Source: Dioscorea cayenensis subsp. rotundata (lineage: Eukaryota > Streptophyta > Magnoliopsida > Dioscoreales > Dioscoreaceae). From it: a stretch of 64,000 nt of DNA. The stretch spans positions 29,017,610 to 29,081,609 of the forward strand of contig NC_052479.1 in the NCBI RefSeq assembly GCF_009730915.1. Direction: 5' to 3'. Shown one piece after another: positions 23,185 through 34,590 of this stretch (position 1 is the first letter of the stretch; each line of letters begins with the position of its first letter). The notes beneath the pieces are model-generated. The model was not told the DNA's origin. It saw only the letters and a program-made list of their open reading frames with translations, and searched no databases. The translations under genes and the position numbers were made by a program.

Positions 23185-23711
23185 ATGATAGGTATAAGTT
23201 TGATAATTTTTTTTAGTTATTTGTATTTTAACTTTTTTATAATGTTTTAACTATATTTCCAAATATATACATGATTTTCTTGTATTATAAATGATGATAA
23301 TATGTTAAGAGACTTATTGTAGGAATTTTTGGTTTTCAAACTCTACATAATTAACTTTACTTTTTTTATTGTTAGGTTGTGTTTCATGCTCAAGGAAGAA
23401 GGAACAACATCTTCTTATGTGGTTTGTGTTATCTTGGAAGATTGTGAGAAGATAAATTTGATGTATTTTTCATATACTTTCAAGTAATATATGTGGTTTG
23501 TGTTAGAAACTTTATTTTGGTTAATTGTGCTTCTTATAATTGTTGAAGTATGACTGTTATATATAGGTAAACATATTTGTCATGTGATAATCATTTACTT
23601 ATTGACCACATATTATAAATTTCCTGGCTCATGTTGTTCTCCTTCCGCAGAAGAAAGTGAAAATAGAGAAAGCAATAAAGATGTACTATGAATGGGTGCT
23701 CCTTATCTGAG
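23185..23711. other. hAT 3' region and junction with the BTB mosaic repeat
   Basis: AT-rich untranslated sequence runs to the hAT end at 23630. About 80 bp of unassigned sequence follow before similarity to the BTB mosaic begins at GGAAGGAGGATGA (about 23711). Confidence 0.6.
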
Positions 23712-24221
23712 GAAGGAGGATGACGCTAAAAGGATTCGATTATGGCTCTGAGCATGGAATCACGGCCGGCGACTGAGAGAGTTGTGGTGGTTGTTTCGAA
23801 GAACTTACCACCAACGTTGAGGAGGACTTGGTTGGAAGGAAAACGCCATGGATGAAGCTTGGAGAAAATAGAGAGAAATTTGGATGAAGAAGAGAGAAAG
23901 AGAATCTTCAGCCAAAAGCATGCATGCTTCCTCTTATGTGCATGATTCCTCCAAGCAAAAAAACACCAAAAAAAAAACCCAAGGGCGGGCCTCATCATCC
24001 AAAAGAGAGCCTCTCATCCATGCATGGCAATGTGCATGTGCATGATGATTTTTTTATCCGGTTGGCCCCACCATGAAAGAAGATGAAGGTGCATATGGAT
24101 GAACATGGGTTATGGGATGGCTATCAAAAGAAGAGAGAGTGAAGCATCCATGGACCCACCATTAAAAGAGATCATGGATTAATGAGCATAGTTCTCAGCC
24201 CTCTTCCCCTCTCCTTACTTG
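23712..24221 (-). repeat. BTB mosaic repeat, copy A (truncated, minus)
   Basis: It matches copy C (47725-48200) almost base for base in the same plus-strand orientation. The order is: BTB fragment complement, CAAAAGCATGCATGCTTCCTC, CATGGACCCACCATTAAAAG, CATGGATTAATGAGCATAG. It stops at 24221, where copy B begins in the opposite orientation. Confidence 0.8.
23726..23998 (-). pseudogene. BTB/POZ (T1-like) domain gene fragment, copy A
   Basis: The minus strand encodes VLLNVGGKFFETTTTTLSVA followed by GRDSMLRAIIESF. This is the start of a BTB domain of the potassium-channel-tetramerisation (T1/KCTD) type, whose hallmark is LNVGG.F.TT..TL. Only the first part of the domain is present and the frame then ends. 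The surrounding MMRPALGFFF... stretch is not family-like. It looks like an exon piece carried by a repeat. Confidence 0.7.
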
Positions 24222-26712
24222 TTTATATAAAAAAAGGGGAGTTTTAATTTGAATAAAATTTCAATCATTATCTCTTCGGATAAAAAAAATTAAATTTGAG
24301 TTTAAATAAAATTTGATGGATAATGATTCTTGTTTATACATAAAAAAATTAGGGTTTATCCATGTTCTATTTAAAAAAATAATTAAAAAAATTAAATTAA
24401 ATTCGAGTTTCAAATAAAAATTTTGATTGGATAATGATAAAATAATAATGAAATATAAAATAGGATGTGCACAGGATTAAATAATTCAAAATTTTAAAAT
24501 CCAAGATATTAAAAAAAAGGAATAAAAAAAAGAAAATCAAGGTTGTTGGTGAAAATCCAAATTTTAAATTGAAAATTCTGGATATGGTAAACAAAAAAAA
24601 TCAAGGGGATGATTAAAAGAAGAAAATGAAGAAAAGAAGAAAAGAAGAAAAGAGAAGGGAGGATGGCTGAAAACTAGGCTCATTAATCCACGATCTCTTT
24701 TAATGGTGGGTCCATGGATGCTTCACTCTCTTCTTTTGATATCCATCCCATAACCCATGTTCATCCATCCATATGCACCTTCATCTTCTTTCATGGTGGG
24801 ATCGGCCGGATAAAAAAAAATCATCATGCACATGCACGTTGTCATGCATGGATGAGAGGCTCTCTTTTGGATGGTGGGGCCCATCCTCCTTTTTTTATTT
24901 TTGAAGGAATCATGCACGTAGGAGGAGGCATGCATGCTTTTGGCTGAAGATTCTCTTTCTCTCTTCTTCATCCGAACTTTTCTCTATTTTATCCAAGCTT
25001 CATCCATGGCGTTCTCCTTGCAACCAAGTCCTCCTCAACGTTGGTGGTAAGCTCTTCGAAACAACCACCACAACTTTCTCGGTCGCTCGCCGTGATTCCA
25101 TTCTTAAAGCCATAATGGAATCCCTTTAGAATTATCCTTCTTCCTCCGGTATCAACTCCTGGCTCTTCAGCAGGAATCTAGCGTGCTTCTCCGTCATTTT
25201 CTGCCTTCTTCGTTTCGGCAAGCTCCACCGCATCGGCGTGCAGATTTTTGAGACCATTGGTGTTAACTAAGCCAACTAGTTCGAGGTCCTCACCTCACCG
25301 CCGACGAACATCGCATCAACAAGCAAAGCTTCTGTGTTTTCTTCGTTTGCAACCACCATGACCTTGGTGAGGTTCTTTATCGTATCCGTGAGGGTGCTAC
25401 CATTACACACACTAAGGGCCACACTGGCAACATCGTTGAGGTCGTTCGACATGAATGGCAACATCGCTGGCTTTGTCACACTTCCGGTGGAGGCCTGCAA
25501 GGTGACGAATCTACAACCAAGTAAGATGAAGATGAAAATCCCATTGTGAAGATAAGGGCAAAGAAGAACATTATGGAGATACCCTGCAATGATGATCACC
25601 CCTTCACACACACACACATCAACATCGGCCTAGCAAGATGTGAGTTCGGATATAAGCCTAGCATGAATCTCGAGGCAAATTTTGAGAAGTTTATCAAGTG
25701 GTAGCTTCTTTGCTTCAATGACGTAAATGAAATTTCATGAAAAAATATATAAATATATTATGGTTGTTAATCCTATGCAAAATGCCATAAGTAAAAAAAA
25801 AAAAATCTTCATCAACATCTCTTGGTGGGACATGTCCCTTTGCATATTTTTCTTTTAAATCATGCACATAGACAAGAGCATATGCATACTGTTCATCTCC
25901 TCTCTCTGTGAACGTCATCACCAAAAAGAAAAAAAGGGAGAAAAGCTAAGGATGAGAAGGACAGTGTGGTGGTGACGATATATGGCTTATGTCGCCGCCA
26001 TCACCACCCTGGCAGAGCCCAAGAAAACAACATTTTTTGTATACTTAAGTTGCATAGAACGGGCTTAAGAGGTTCGTCAAGTGGCTATTGTTTCAAGGAG
26101 GTAGATGCTCTTATGAAATTCCATACAAAGAAAAAAAAATATTCATGTATGCTCTTATATATATATATATATATATTTTGGTTGCCAATCCCATGCAAAA
26201 AATGCCGAGACTTTTCTTAAAAGAAAATCTTTGTCATCCCATGTAAATCTCTTTCATGATGGGTGCCACTTATATATGACATCTCTATATTTTTGCATAT
26301 CCAATGCAATACCATGCACAACTCTTTCTTTGGTAAACTATAGTATGCATGCATCATTTGCTTAAAAAATCAAGCATGCTTCATCTATCATGCTATGACC
26401 ACATGTATCCTTTCTTCTTCCTAGCCATGCTAGTGTGCAAACATGAACCAAAATGAATATACTTCATGCATGTATTCATGCCATGCATTGTATTGAAGTT
26501 TTCTCTCTTGGTTCATATATATAAAAAGAAGGATGGGCCCCACCATCCAAAAGAGGGCTTCTCAACCATTCATGGCAACGTGCATGTGCATGATGAATTT
26601 TTTTATTCGGGTGGCCCCACTATGAAAAAAGATGAAGGTGTATATGAATGGATGAACATGGGTTATGGAATGGATATCAAAAGAAGAGAGAGTGTAGCAT
26701 CCATGGACCCAC
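24222..26712 (+). repeat. BTB mosaic repeat, copy B
   Basis: It starts TGTTTATATAAAAAAAGGGGAG, which is the complement of the end of copy C near 48588-48610. It then runs through an AT-rich leader, a BTB fragment and further shared blocks. The segment beginning GTGGGTCCATGGATGC (about 24705) recurs as its complement ending GCATCCATGGACCCAC at about 26712. Copy B is therefore bounded by inverted repeats of roughly 170-180 bp between 24705 and 26712. No short target duplication is evident. Confidence 0.7.
24990..25561 (+). pseudogene. BTB/POZ (T1-like) gene fragment, copy B
   Basis: From about 25000 the plus strand reads HPWRSPCNQVLLNVGGKLFE, then TTTTTFSVARRDSILKAIME and a TAG at about 25127-25129. 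In the same frame the later half of a BTB domain follows (WLFSRNLACFSVIFCLLRFG, then KLHRIG), up to a TAA at about 25270. The downstream part (25300-25550) is shared with copy C but I do not recognise it. This is a captured, decayed host-gene fragment. The plant family would be the BTB/POZ proteins with an N-terminal T1 domain. Confidence 0.7.
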
Positions 26713-27241
26713 TTGAGACTCTCTTGAGTGAGTGAAAAATATTTTGAAGACCACAAACTCTTGCTGAGTCCAATATAGTGATAGAGAGCTCTCATTGTAG
26801 AGTTTTCTCATTACCTCTTGAGATTCTCTTGAGTGAGTGGAAAATTTTTTTAAAACCACAATTCTCATGTTGAAGTCCAATGTAGTGGTAGAGAGCTCTC
26901 ATTGTAGAGTTTCCTCATTACCTTTTCAGTCTCTCTTGAGTGAGTGAAAAATATTTTGAAGACTACAAAATCATGCTGAGTCCAATGTAGTGGTAGAGAA
27001 CTCTCATTGAGAACTTTCTCATTACCTCTTGAGACTCTCTTGAATGAGTGAAAAAATATTTTGAAGACCACAAAATCATGCTGAGTCCAATGTAGTGGTA
27101 GAGAGCTATGATTGTAGAGTTTCCTCATTACCTCTTGAGACTCTCTTGAGTGAGTGGAAAATATATTGAAGATCACCAACTCATGTTGAGGTCCAATGTA
27201 GTGGTGGAGAACCTTCATAGCGTGGGTTTCCTCATAATCTC
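26713..27241. repeat. Tandem array of a ~105-bp unit, 5 copies
   Basis: Units start at about 26713, 26818, 26925, 27029 and 27135. Each begins TTGAGACTCTCTTGAGTGAG. Each contains GAGTCCAATGTAGTGGTAGA followed by GAGCTCTCATTG, and ends TTTCCTCATTACCTC. The same unit recurs at 40190-40470. Minus-strand ORFs across it are repeated peptides without family resemblance. Confidence 0.92.
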
Positions 27242-27754
27242 TTGAGATCATCTTGATGAAGTAAAAAAAAAATATATATTTGAGTAAGTAAAAAAAACCT
27301 TCTTAAGTAAAAATTTGTTAAGATCCACATGGGCAAATGGTGGTCTTTCCCGAAAAAAAAATTATTGAATTATGCTCATACCTCACATGTCAAGGTTCTC
27401 TCAAATTAACTACTCAACTAGTAGGAAAAAAATAATTCTCTAAATGATGTCTAAGAAAAAAAGAGAAGATTCTCGGAGTAAAAAGCTTTGAGCAGAGAGA
27501 AAAATGTTTCAAGAAAGTTTTCTTGACTTCGTTGACATCTTCTCTATCTTCAATTTCAATGAGATTTGATGGCTTGCCCCATTTAATCTAATTATTGACT
27601 AGGAGTGAAGCTTACTAATCATGGAATTTTTTTTTATTTTTTATTTTATTTATATGACATGTATAGGTAGAGTCATAAAGCAGCTCCATTTTGTGCCCCC
27701 ATTCCAATAAGGTAGCGATGAAATTCCATACAAAGTAAAAAATCCATGCATGCT

Positions 27755-27788
<34 letters not shown>

Positions 27789-28142
27789 TTGCCAATCCCA
27801 TGCAAAAAATGCCTAAACTTTTCTTAAAAGAAAATCTTTGTCATCCCATGTAAATCTCTTTCATGATGGGTGCCACTTATAGATGACATCTCTATATTTT
27901 TGCATGTCCAATGCAATGGCATGCACAACTATTTCTTTGATGAACTATAGTATGCATGCATCTTTTGCTTAAGAAATCAAGCATGATTCATCTATCATGC
28001 TATGCCCACATGCATCATTTCTTCTTCTTGGCTATACTAGTGTGCAAACATGAACCAAAATTAATATAATTCATGCATGTCTTCATGCCATGCATTGTAT
28101 TGAATTTTTCTCTCTTGGTTCATATATATATATATATATATA
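27242..28142. repeat. Remainder of mosaic repeat, including a second copy of its tail
   Basis: 27242-27720 is AT-rich and ends CCAATAAGGTAGCGATGA, a block found again near 41352-41370. From about 27722 to 28140 the sequence repeats copy B 26110-26525 (GAAATTCCATACAAAG, TTTTCTTAAAAGAAAATC, CATGATGGGTGCCACTTAT, TTGGTTCATATATAT). Two (AT)n microsatellites lie at about 27760-27785 and 28125-28142. Confidence 0.75.
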
Positions 28143-29225
28143 TCTTAAGCCGGTCATGGGGATTTCATTCATATTTTTATGAGGTAGATGAACCTCAAAC
28201 TTAATCTCCACCGTCCATATTGAAGATGAAAACGTCATAAACATGTAAAAATATTTTCAAAAAGATCCCATAATGTTTAACTATTTGAAGTTTCATCTAC
28301 CTCATTAAGGTAGTGTTTGGATAGTGGGATATAATATTCCATGGATGGGAATATCCATGTTTAAGTGTTTGGAAGGAGGGATTTAATAGTAAGGATAAAG
28401 ATTGTTTGGTGTTTGGTTAGAGGGATAAGGATATGTAAAGTTTTGGATATCTATTTTTAAGTAAGTATTTGATTTAAATAACGGATATTAATAGATAAAT
28501 TTTTTATTTATTTAGCAAGAAATATTTTTAATGGATTATTAATGAATAACATAATAAACAGAAACTATTATGAATAACCAGGAACTGCATCGAATAACCA
28601 GAAATTATTATGAATAACAAGAAGGTTAAAAACTAAGAATGTATTTTCAAATTATCATTAAAAAATATTTTTAAATTGTTTAATTTAATTTAATTAATGG
28701 ATGATTTTTAAATTTATTTAAATTTAATTTTTTTAGGAAATATTTGATTTTTTAAAAGGAAAATTGCTTGCCTACCCCTGCAAAATCATAAAATTGCTTA
28801 AATACCCCTATAAAAATACTATTTACTTGCATAGCCCCATAATAGTAATTTTTTTACTTATATATCCTTATCGTTAGTTACCGTTAGCCACTGTTAAGGT
28901 TTATGGAATTAACCATAGTTCCCACTTAACCCAACTTAATAAAATTACGTAATTACCCTTAACTCTTTCTTTCCCATTTTCTTCCAAACAAGAACCCTTC
29001 TGTCAAGCCATGCCATCTTCGTCGTTCACCGGCGCCGTTGGATGATCTCTTCCATCGCTGCTCGCTCGTTAATGGCGGTCTGAGGGCTTCTCCATCCTTT
29101 CTTCCCCATCGCTCTCTCAGTTTCTTAGTTTCCCAATTATTGAAGGTTGAATCTAATTTGCCCTTTTTTTTCCCTCTTTTCTGTGATCTTTTATTCTTGG
29201 TCAGTAGGGGTTCTAGAGTTACAAG

Positions 29226-29632
29226 ATGACCAGGTAGGGATGAGCATTTTGTTGTTTTTATATTATTTTTGAATTATTTTCCCATGATTTAGTGTGTTGG
29301 AATTTGTTATTTGTGAACCGATTCTATTGAGTCTTTTTTGTTTTGCCGGATCCGCTTTTTATTTTTTTCCTTTTCCTGAAGATTTATTGCTTTTGCTGAG
29401 TGAGTGATTGTTAATTAGCTCCATGGACCAGGTCGGGATGAGCATTTTGTTGTTTTTATATTATTTTTGAATTATTTTCCCATGATTTAGTGTGTTGGAA
29501 TTTGTTATTTGTGAACCGATTCTGTTGAGTCTTTTTTGTTTTGCCAGATCCGTTTTATTTTTCCTTTTTCTTTTTTGAAGATTTATTGCTTTTGCTGAGT
29601 GAGTGATTGTTAATTAGCTCCATGGTTTAGTA
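29226..29632. repeat. ~200-bp tandem duplication inside MULE-2
   Basis: GACCAGGTAGGGATGAGC... at 29226 recurs as GACCAGGTCGGGATGAGC... at about 29427. Each copy runs to TTAATTAGCTCCATGG, with few differences between copies. Confidence 0.9.
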
Positions 29633-31074
29633 ATCAAAGAGATGGTCACCTGTGTTTTTGGTTAATGAGATCCATTTCATTTATTATCTTGAAGACCTTG
29701 ACATTTTGCAGTCGGACTATTACTTTTGAAGAGGTTTATTTATGATTATGGGAACTCTTTATTACTTTTGAAGAGATTTATTTATGATTATGGGAACTCT
29801 TTCTTGTCAATGCCTAAGTGCAGAGAGTGATGATAATTAGTTTGAGCTTTGGATTGATCTCATTTAATTAATTTCTCATATTTTGCTCAACTTGTCTTTG
29901 TTGCAGGTATTTCTAGATGTTTTGTTGGGAAATATAGTGTTTATTGTTGTTCTGCTTCTTGGGACAAAGTTTTTTGACAATTGTTCCCTTCCTATAACTA
30001 GGTAACTGCTGAACTTTGATTATATATATATTCTTTTTATTGTTTTGAGAGACTCTTTAGTGGATAAAACCTTCCTCTAAATTTATATTGCATAATATTT
30101 AGTTTATGTTATATGTATCTTGTGGTAAAATAACATAATTTAAAGTAATGAAGTAGAAGAATATAAAAATCACCTGTAAAACCTTCCTCTAAATTTAAAT
30201 TGCATAATATTTAGTTTATGTTATATGTATCTTGTGGTAATGTCCTTTTTGGTAGGTGGTTATGTCCTCCCATATGAACAAAAATAATTCATTTTTATAT
30301 AATGGTTGCCATTCTAGATGCCTTCAATCAAGGACTCCATATAGAAGCAAACTGGACCATCACAAGACTTCTTCTATTGAAAAGCATTTCTGTCCCTGCA
30401 TCTTTGGATTAATAGAAATTAGTATATCAATAAAACTCATGCTTAACAAATCCAAAAGAGTTCACATAAAAAATTAGACTTTTTATTGCAAGTTCAGATG
30501 TGTCTCAGATATTTTGTTTTTGGTGATCACAAGCACAAGCACAACACTACACATGCAACTTTGAATTGAAGTTCGATTGTGAAAATGATTGGCATTTCCT
30601 TGGATTCAGCAAAACTTGACCAACATATAATAGGCACACCTCCACAAATACTTTCTAAAATTGATTCAAAAACTGCATGAATGAGAAGTTAATAAAATTC
30701 TATGAGAAGTTAATAAATTATGAGCAACACTTAAGAACCATGAGAAGTTAATAAAATTCTATAATGTTTCAAGTTTTGATTCTTTCTATGTGTCTTTGTT
30801 AATGCTTGACTATATAGAAATGCCTTCATGCTTCACTAATTCAAAAACCATGTTTGTGTTGTTGAACATGGTAATGTTTTTGTGATCTTGGTGATGTTTT
30901 TAATCCAAAGTTTCTTTAATTTTGTGTTTGCAACTATTTGAAGATTGTATATCCTTTCATGTACACTTTAGTTAGAAAGTGTTGCCAACTGTACTCAATT
31001 TTCTTGCTTTTTAGCATGGTCATAGAATTTCATCCTAATGGTATATGTTGATTATTGGCAGATCATTTCATACA

Positions 31075-33684
31075 ATGGAAAGTTCTTCTACATTAAGACT
31101 CAAGTTTAAATATGGTGGATATTTCAAGAACCATGGGGATGCTAAAAGAAAATATTGTTTGGGAAGGCGAAGACAATGGTGATAGATATAGATTTCTACA
31201 ACTTGAAGACACTAGAAGAAGATTTATCATGCTTTTCTTGGGATATCAACCAAATTCCAAAGTATTGGTGCATCATAAGAGGTGTGGAGCCAAGGGAGTT
31301 TGTTGAAATCATCACTGATTCAGATCTTCTACATGCATTAGATATGTGCAAAGAAGATAAAACATGTGAGATTTATGTGGTGTTGGATGATGTTACACCT
31401 ATTGCAGTACAAGGGGGGTTGGAAAAAGCAAATGAGGGAACAAGATATGGCCTACGAAAGCAAAGTTACCAAGTGCATCAAATAGAAGGAAGCTCATATG
31501 ATCCAATTGAAACTAAACCAAGAATCATAAATGAAATTCAACAGGCAGATGAAGATGAATCAGATGAGGACTATGTAGGTAGTGATGAGGATAGTGTCTC
31601 TACAGGAGTTGATGAAGATATGGAGGTTGAAAGTGAAAAAAGTTATCATTCTCTTTATAATAGTAGTGACTCCGATGATGACAAACATGTTGATGCCTTT
31701 AAAGGTGTGATTTATGAAGTTGATGAAGAAAATCCCATTATAGAAGTTGGAAGAAAGTTTGAAGATGTCTATCATTATAGAAGATGTTTACAACATTTTG
31801 CTATATTGAGAGAGTTCTCAATAACTTATATTAAAAGTGACCAAAGAAGAGTAACAGCAAGATGTGCTTCTGAAGATTGCTCATGGAGAGTTCATGCATC
31901 TAGACTGTCGGAAGAAAATGTATTTCAAATCAAGACAATGTAAGGAGAGCATTCATGTAGTTCAGTAAACAAAAGTGGGAACAAAATGGCTACTAAAAAT
32001 TGGGTTGCAGATAGAGTTATTGAGTGGCTTAGAAATGAGGGTGAAGTGGCACCATCTGAATTAAGAAGAAGACTAGTGGAAAAATATCACGTGGCCTTGC
32101 CTTACCATAGAGTGCGGAGGGGAAAGGAGATTGCAATGTCTATTATTCATGGTTGTTGGGACAACTCTTATTCGAAGATGATGGCATTCAAAGAAGAGTT
32201 GGTTAGAAGAAACCATGGCACTATGGTGAAAATTGATAGGATTCAACAACATGATGGATGGCATTTTAGAAGAATATTTATTAGCATTGGTGCTTGCAGT
32301 GTGGGCTTCTTGATTGGGTGTAGGCCTTTCTTGGGCCTAGATGGATGTCATCTAAAAGGCAAGTACAAAGGCGTCATGCTAGCTGCAACCTCAATTGATG
32401 GTGCTAACAGATTATTTCCAGTGGCCTATGGGATTGTAGAGTCAGAAAATATTGAATCATGGACATGGTTTCTCAGTGCATTGTATGAAGCAATTGGAAT
32501 GCCTAATGGATTGGTTTTGGCTTCAAACAGGCAGAAGAGGTTAGAGGAAGCAATTTCTAAGATATATCCTCTTGCTGAATACAGGACATGTGTGAGACAT
32601 TTATACAAGAACTTCAAGAAGAAGTTTGCTGGGAATATATTACAGAAGATTGTTTGGTCAGCTGCAAATGCATTTACTACAACAAGCTACATTTCTTCTC
32701 TAGAAAGTTTGAAAACAATAAATATGAGGGCATATGAATGGTTCTTAGACTTGGAGAAAAGGCGTGAAATTTGGAGTAGATCTCAATTTGGGACTATTGC
32801 CAAGTGTCATTACATCACAAACAATATCTCTGAAAGCTTCAATGCATGGGTTGCAGATCCAAGACACAGGCCAGTGTTGGATTTACTTGATACTGTCAGG
32901 CAAAAAATTATGGAGATGATGGATAAAAGAAGGACTTTGGCAGCTAGATGGAAAAGGAAAGTTGTTCCATTTGTAGTAAAAAATGTCAAGGAATCAAGTA
33001 TGTGTTTAACTGAATATCATGTCAGAAGAAGCACTGACTATAAGGCAGAAGTATCATATAAAGACAAGAGATGTGAAGTGGTACTCAATGAGAGAAAATG
33101 TACATGCAGAAGATGGCAAGTATCAGGTATACCATGTATGCATGCCCTTGCTTTTATCCATTCCATCAGAGGAGCAAAGTGGGAAGATTATGTTGATGAT
33201 TATTTTTCAGTAGACAAATATAAAGCAACCTATCAAATGGAGGTTGCACCTATGCCTGATATTAATGAATGGGTCATTACTGGTGATGGTGAGTCTTTAC
33301 TACCACCTATCTCAAGGAGGCCAGCTGGTAGGCCTAGGAAAAATAGGATCAAAGATTTTGATGAAGTCAAGAAAGGTAGGCACAAATGCAAAAGGTGTGG
33401 ATCATTTGGTAATCATGCAAAAAAATGTAAAGAGCCAGAGAAAGAAAGTGATCCTTCAATGCAATCTATGACTTCATCATCTAGTGTTCAACAAGCCTAC
33501 AGGTAAGCAATGAATATTTAGTTAGGGGCTTCAATAAATTCATGCCATACTCATTTTTAACAAAAGAAATATTTTATTTAGGGGAAGATCAAGATCAAGG
33601 GGAGGATACAATGCTTTTGTGCCACCAACAGTAAAAAGAAGTGGGAGGCCTAAGAAAATTAGAAGGGAGAATCAAAACCAATGA
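31075..33684 (+). pseudogene. MULE-2 transposase (MuDR type), nearly intact
   Basis: ATG 31075 gives MESSSTLRLKFKYGGYFKNH. A frameshift near 31150 leads into the long frame (MVIDIDFYNLKTLEEDL). An acidic linker, the MuDR zinc-binding region (ARCASEDCSWRVHASRL) and a single in-frame TAA at 31941-31943 follow. The same frame then continues to 33502. The DDE region has its first Asp at 32340 (GLDGCHLKG), but the usual SDRQKG is SNRQKR, so the second Asp is Asn (32526). CVRHLYKNF and NNISESFNAW follow. A SWIM finger (CTCRRWQVSGIPCMHALAF) and a CCHC-like knuckle with the His shifted by one (CKRCGSFGNHAKKC) complete the C-terminus. A 79-bp intron (33503-33581) joins to a short basic exon ending at the TGA 33682. 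One frameshift, one stop and one catalytic change mean it is probably inactive. Confidence 0.92.
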
Positions 33685-34394
33685 GTTGGATGTTCCACAA
33701 TTGATACTTAAACATGTATATCTTCATTTTCTCATTTTTTGTTAGTTATTGATTATGAGTTTCAATCTTTCTCCATGTTGTCTTTCCTATAATGATTTCA
33801 TTTATTTTTAAGATCTAATTGCAAATTCATTTTCATTTTTCAGGTTGATGTTGAGAATGGAGTTTGAGGTTGTTATTTGTGTTATTTGGAGAATGTTGTT
33901 TTTTAGAAGTTTAGTGTGTTTTTGCATTAATGAGCATATGTATTATTTTAGTTGATGTTAAAAAAAGTTGGTGTTAGATGTAATTTGTTTTAAAGAATTT
34001 TATGGGGAACTTGTTTTGTTCAAAAATTTGATGTCCTTTAGAGAACTTGATGGTAAAAATCTTAATGTTGGATGGATGTTCAAAAAAAATTATTGGTCTT
34101 CTTTCTTATAAATTTCATATGTGATTATATTTTGAGTAGGTGTATGAAATTATTTGTTATATATTGTTACATGTCGTAATTTTTACCTATTTTTAGATTG
34201 TGTTTGTAAAGAGCAAGTGATAATGTAAATTTTTTTAGAGATGTTTGTAAAAACCTTAAAAATATGAATTTACTCAAAAATTCATAATTTTTAATAATTT
34301 TTTTAAAAAATTATTGTGTATATAAAAAAATTACATTGGTTATCTATAATTTAAAGTCTATAAAATATAATAAAAAATTTGATGGGTATATTAA

Positions 34395-34590
34395 TAAACC
34401 CATAAAAGTCATGTATTGAATGAAATGAGTAATATCTACAAAATAAGAAAAAAAATTTAGAGGGGTATATAAGCAAACCCATTTTAGTAATTTACCCATT
34501 TGTTGAATGAAATGTGTAATGTCTATAAAATAAGGAAAAAAAATTTAGAGGGGTATATAAGCAAACCCATTTTGGTAATTTACTCTTATT
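34395..34590. repeat. ~105-bp tandem duplication near the MULE-2 right end
   Basis: TTGAATGAAATG(A/T)GTAAT...AGAGGGGTATATAAGCAAAC occurs twice in direct succession (about 34415-34500 and 34502-34590), just inside the right inverted repeat. Confidence 0.85.

Larger units (their letters stand above)
18184..23630 (+). mobile_element. hAT element, non-functional, with nested insertions
   Basis: The left end, AGGGGCGGAGCTGTGTG, is the form expected of hAT elements of the zinc-finger transposase group. The right end TTTCCTGGCTC at 23620-23630 matches the start of the corresponding terminus but the final CGCCCC is missing, so it is probably truncated and no 8-bp duplication can be checked. A self-complementary GTGGGGTCAGATGACCCCAC lies just inside the left end. 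The transposase pseudogene is at 20807-23184. A Harbinger-like element (19040-20562) is inserted upstream of it. The rest (18250-19036, 20566-20806, 23185-23620) is AT-rich untranslated sequence. Confidence 0.75.

Noticed and set aside
26865..27251. 128-aa minus-strand ORF
   Set aside because: It is the translated 105-bp tandem repeat (a repeating peptide). A similar ORF in the array at 40173-40493 has the same cause.
31560..31775. Antisense ORF in MULE-2
   Set aside because: It is a shadow of the acidic linker of the transposase.
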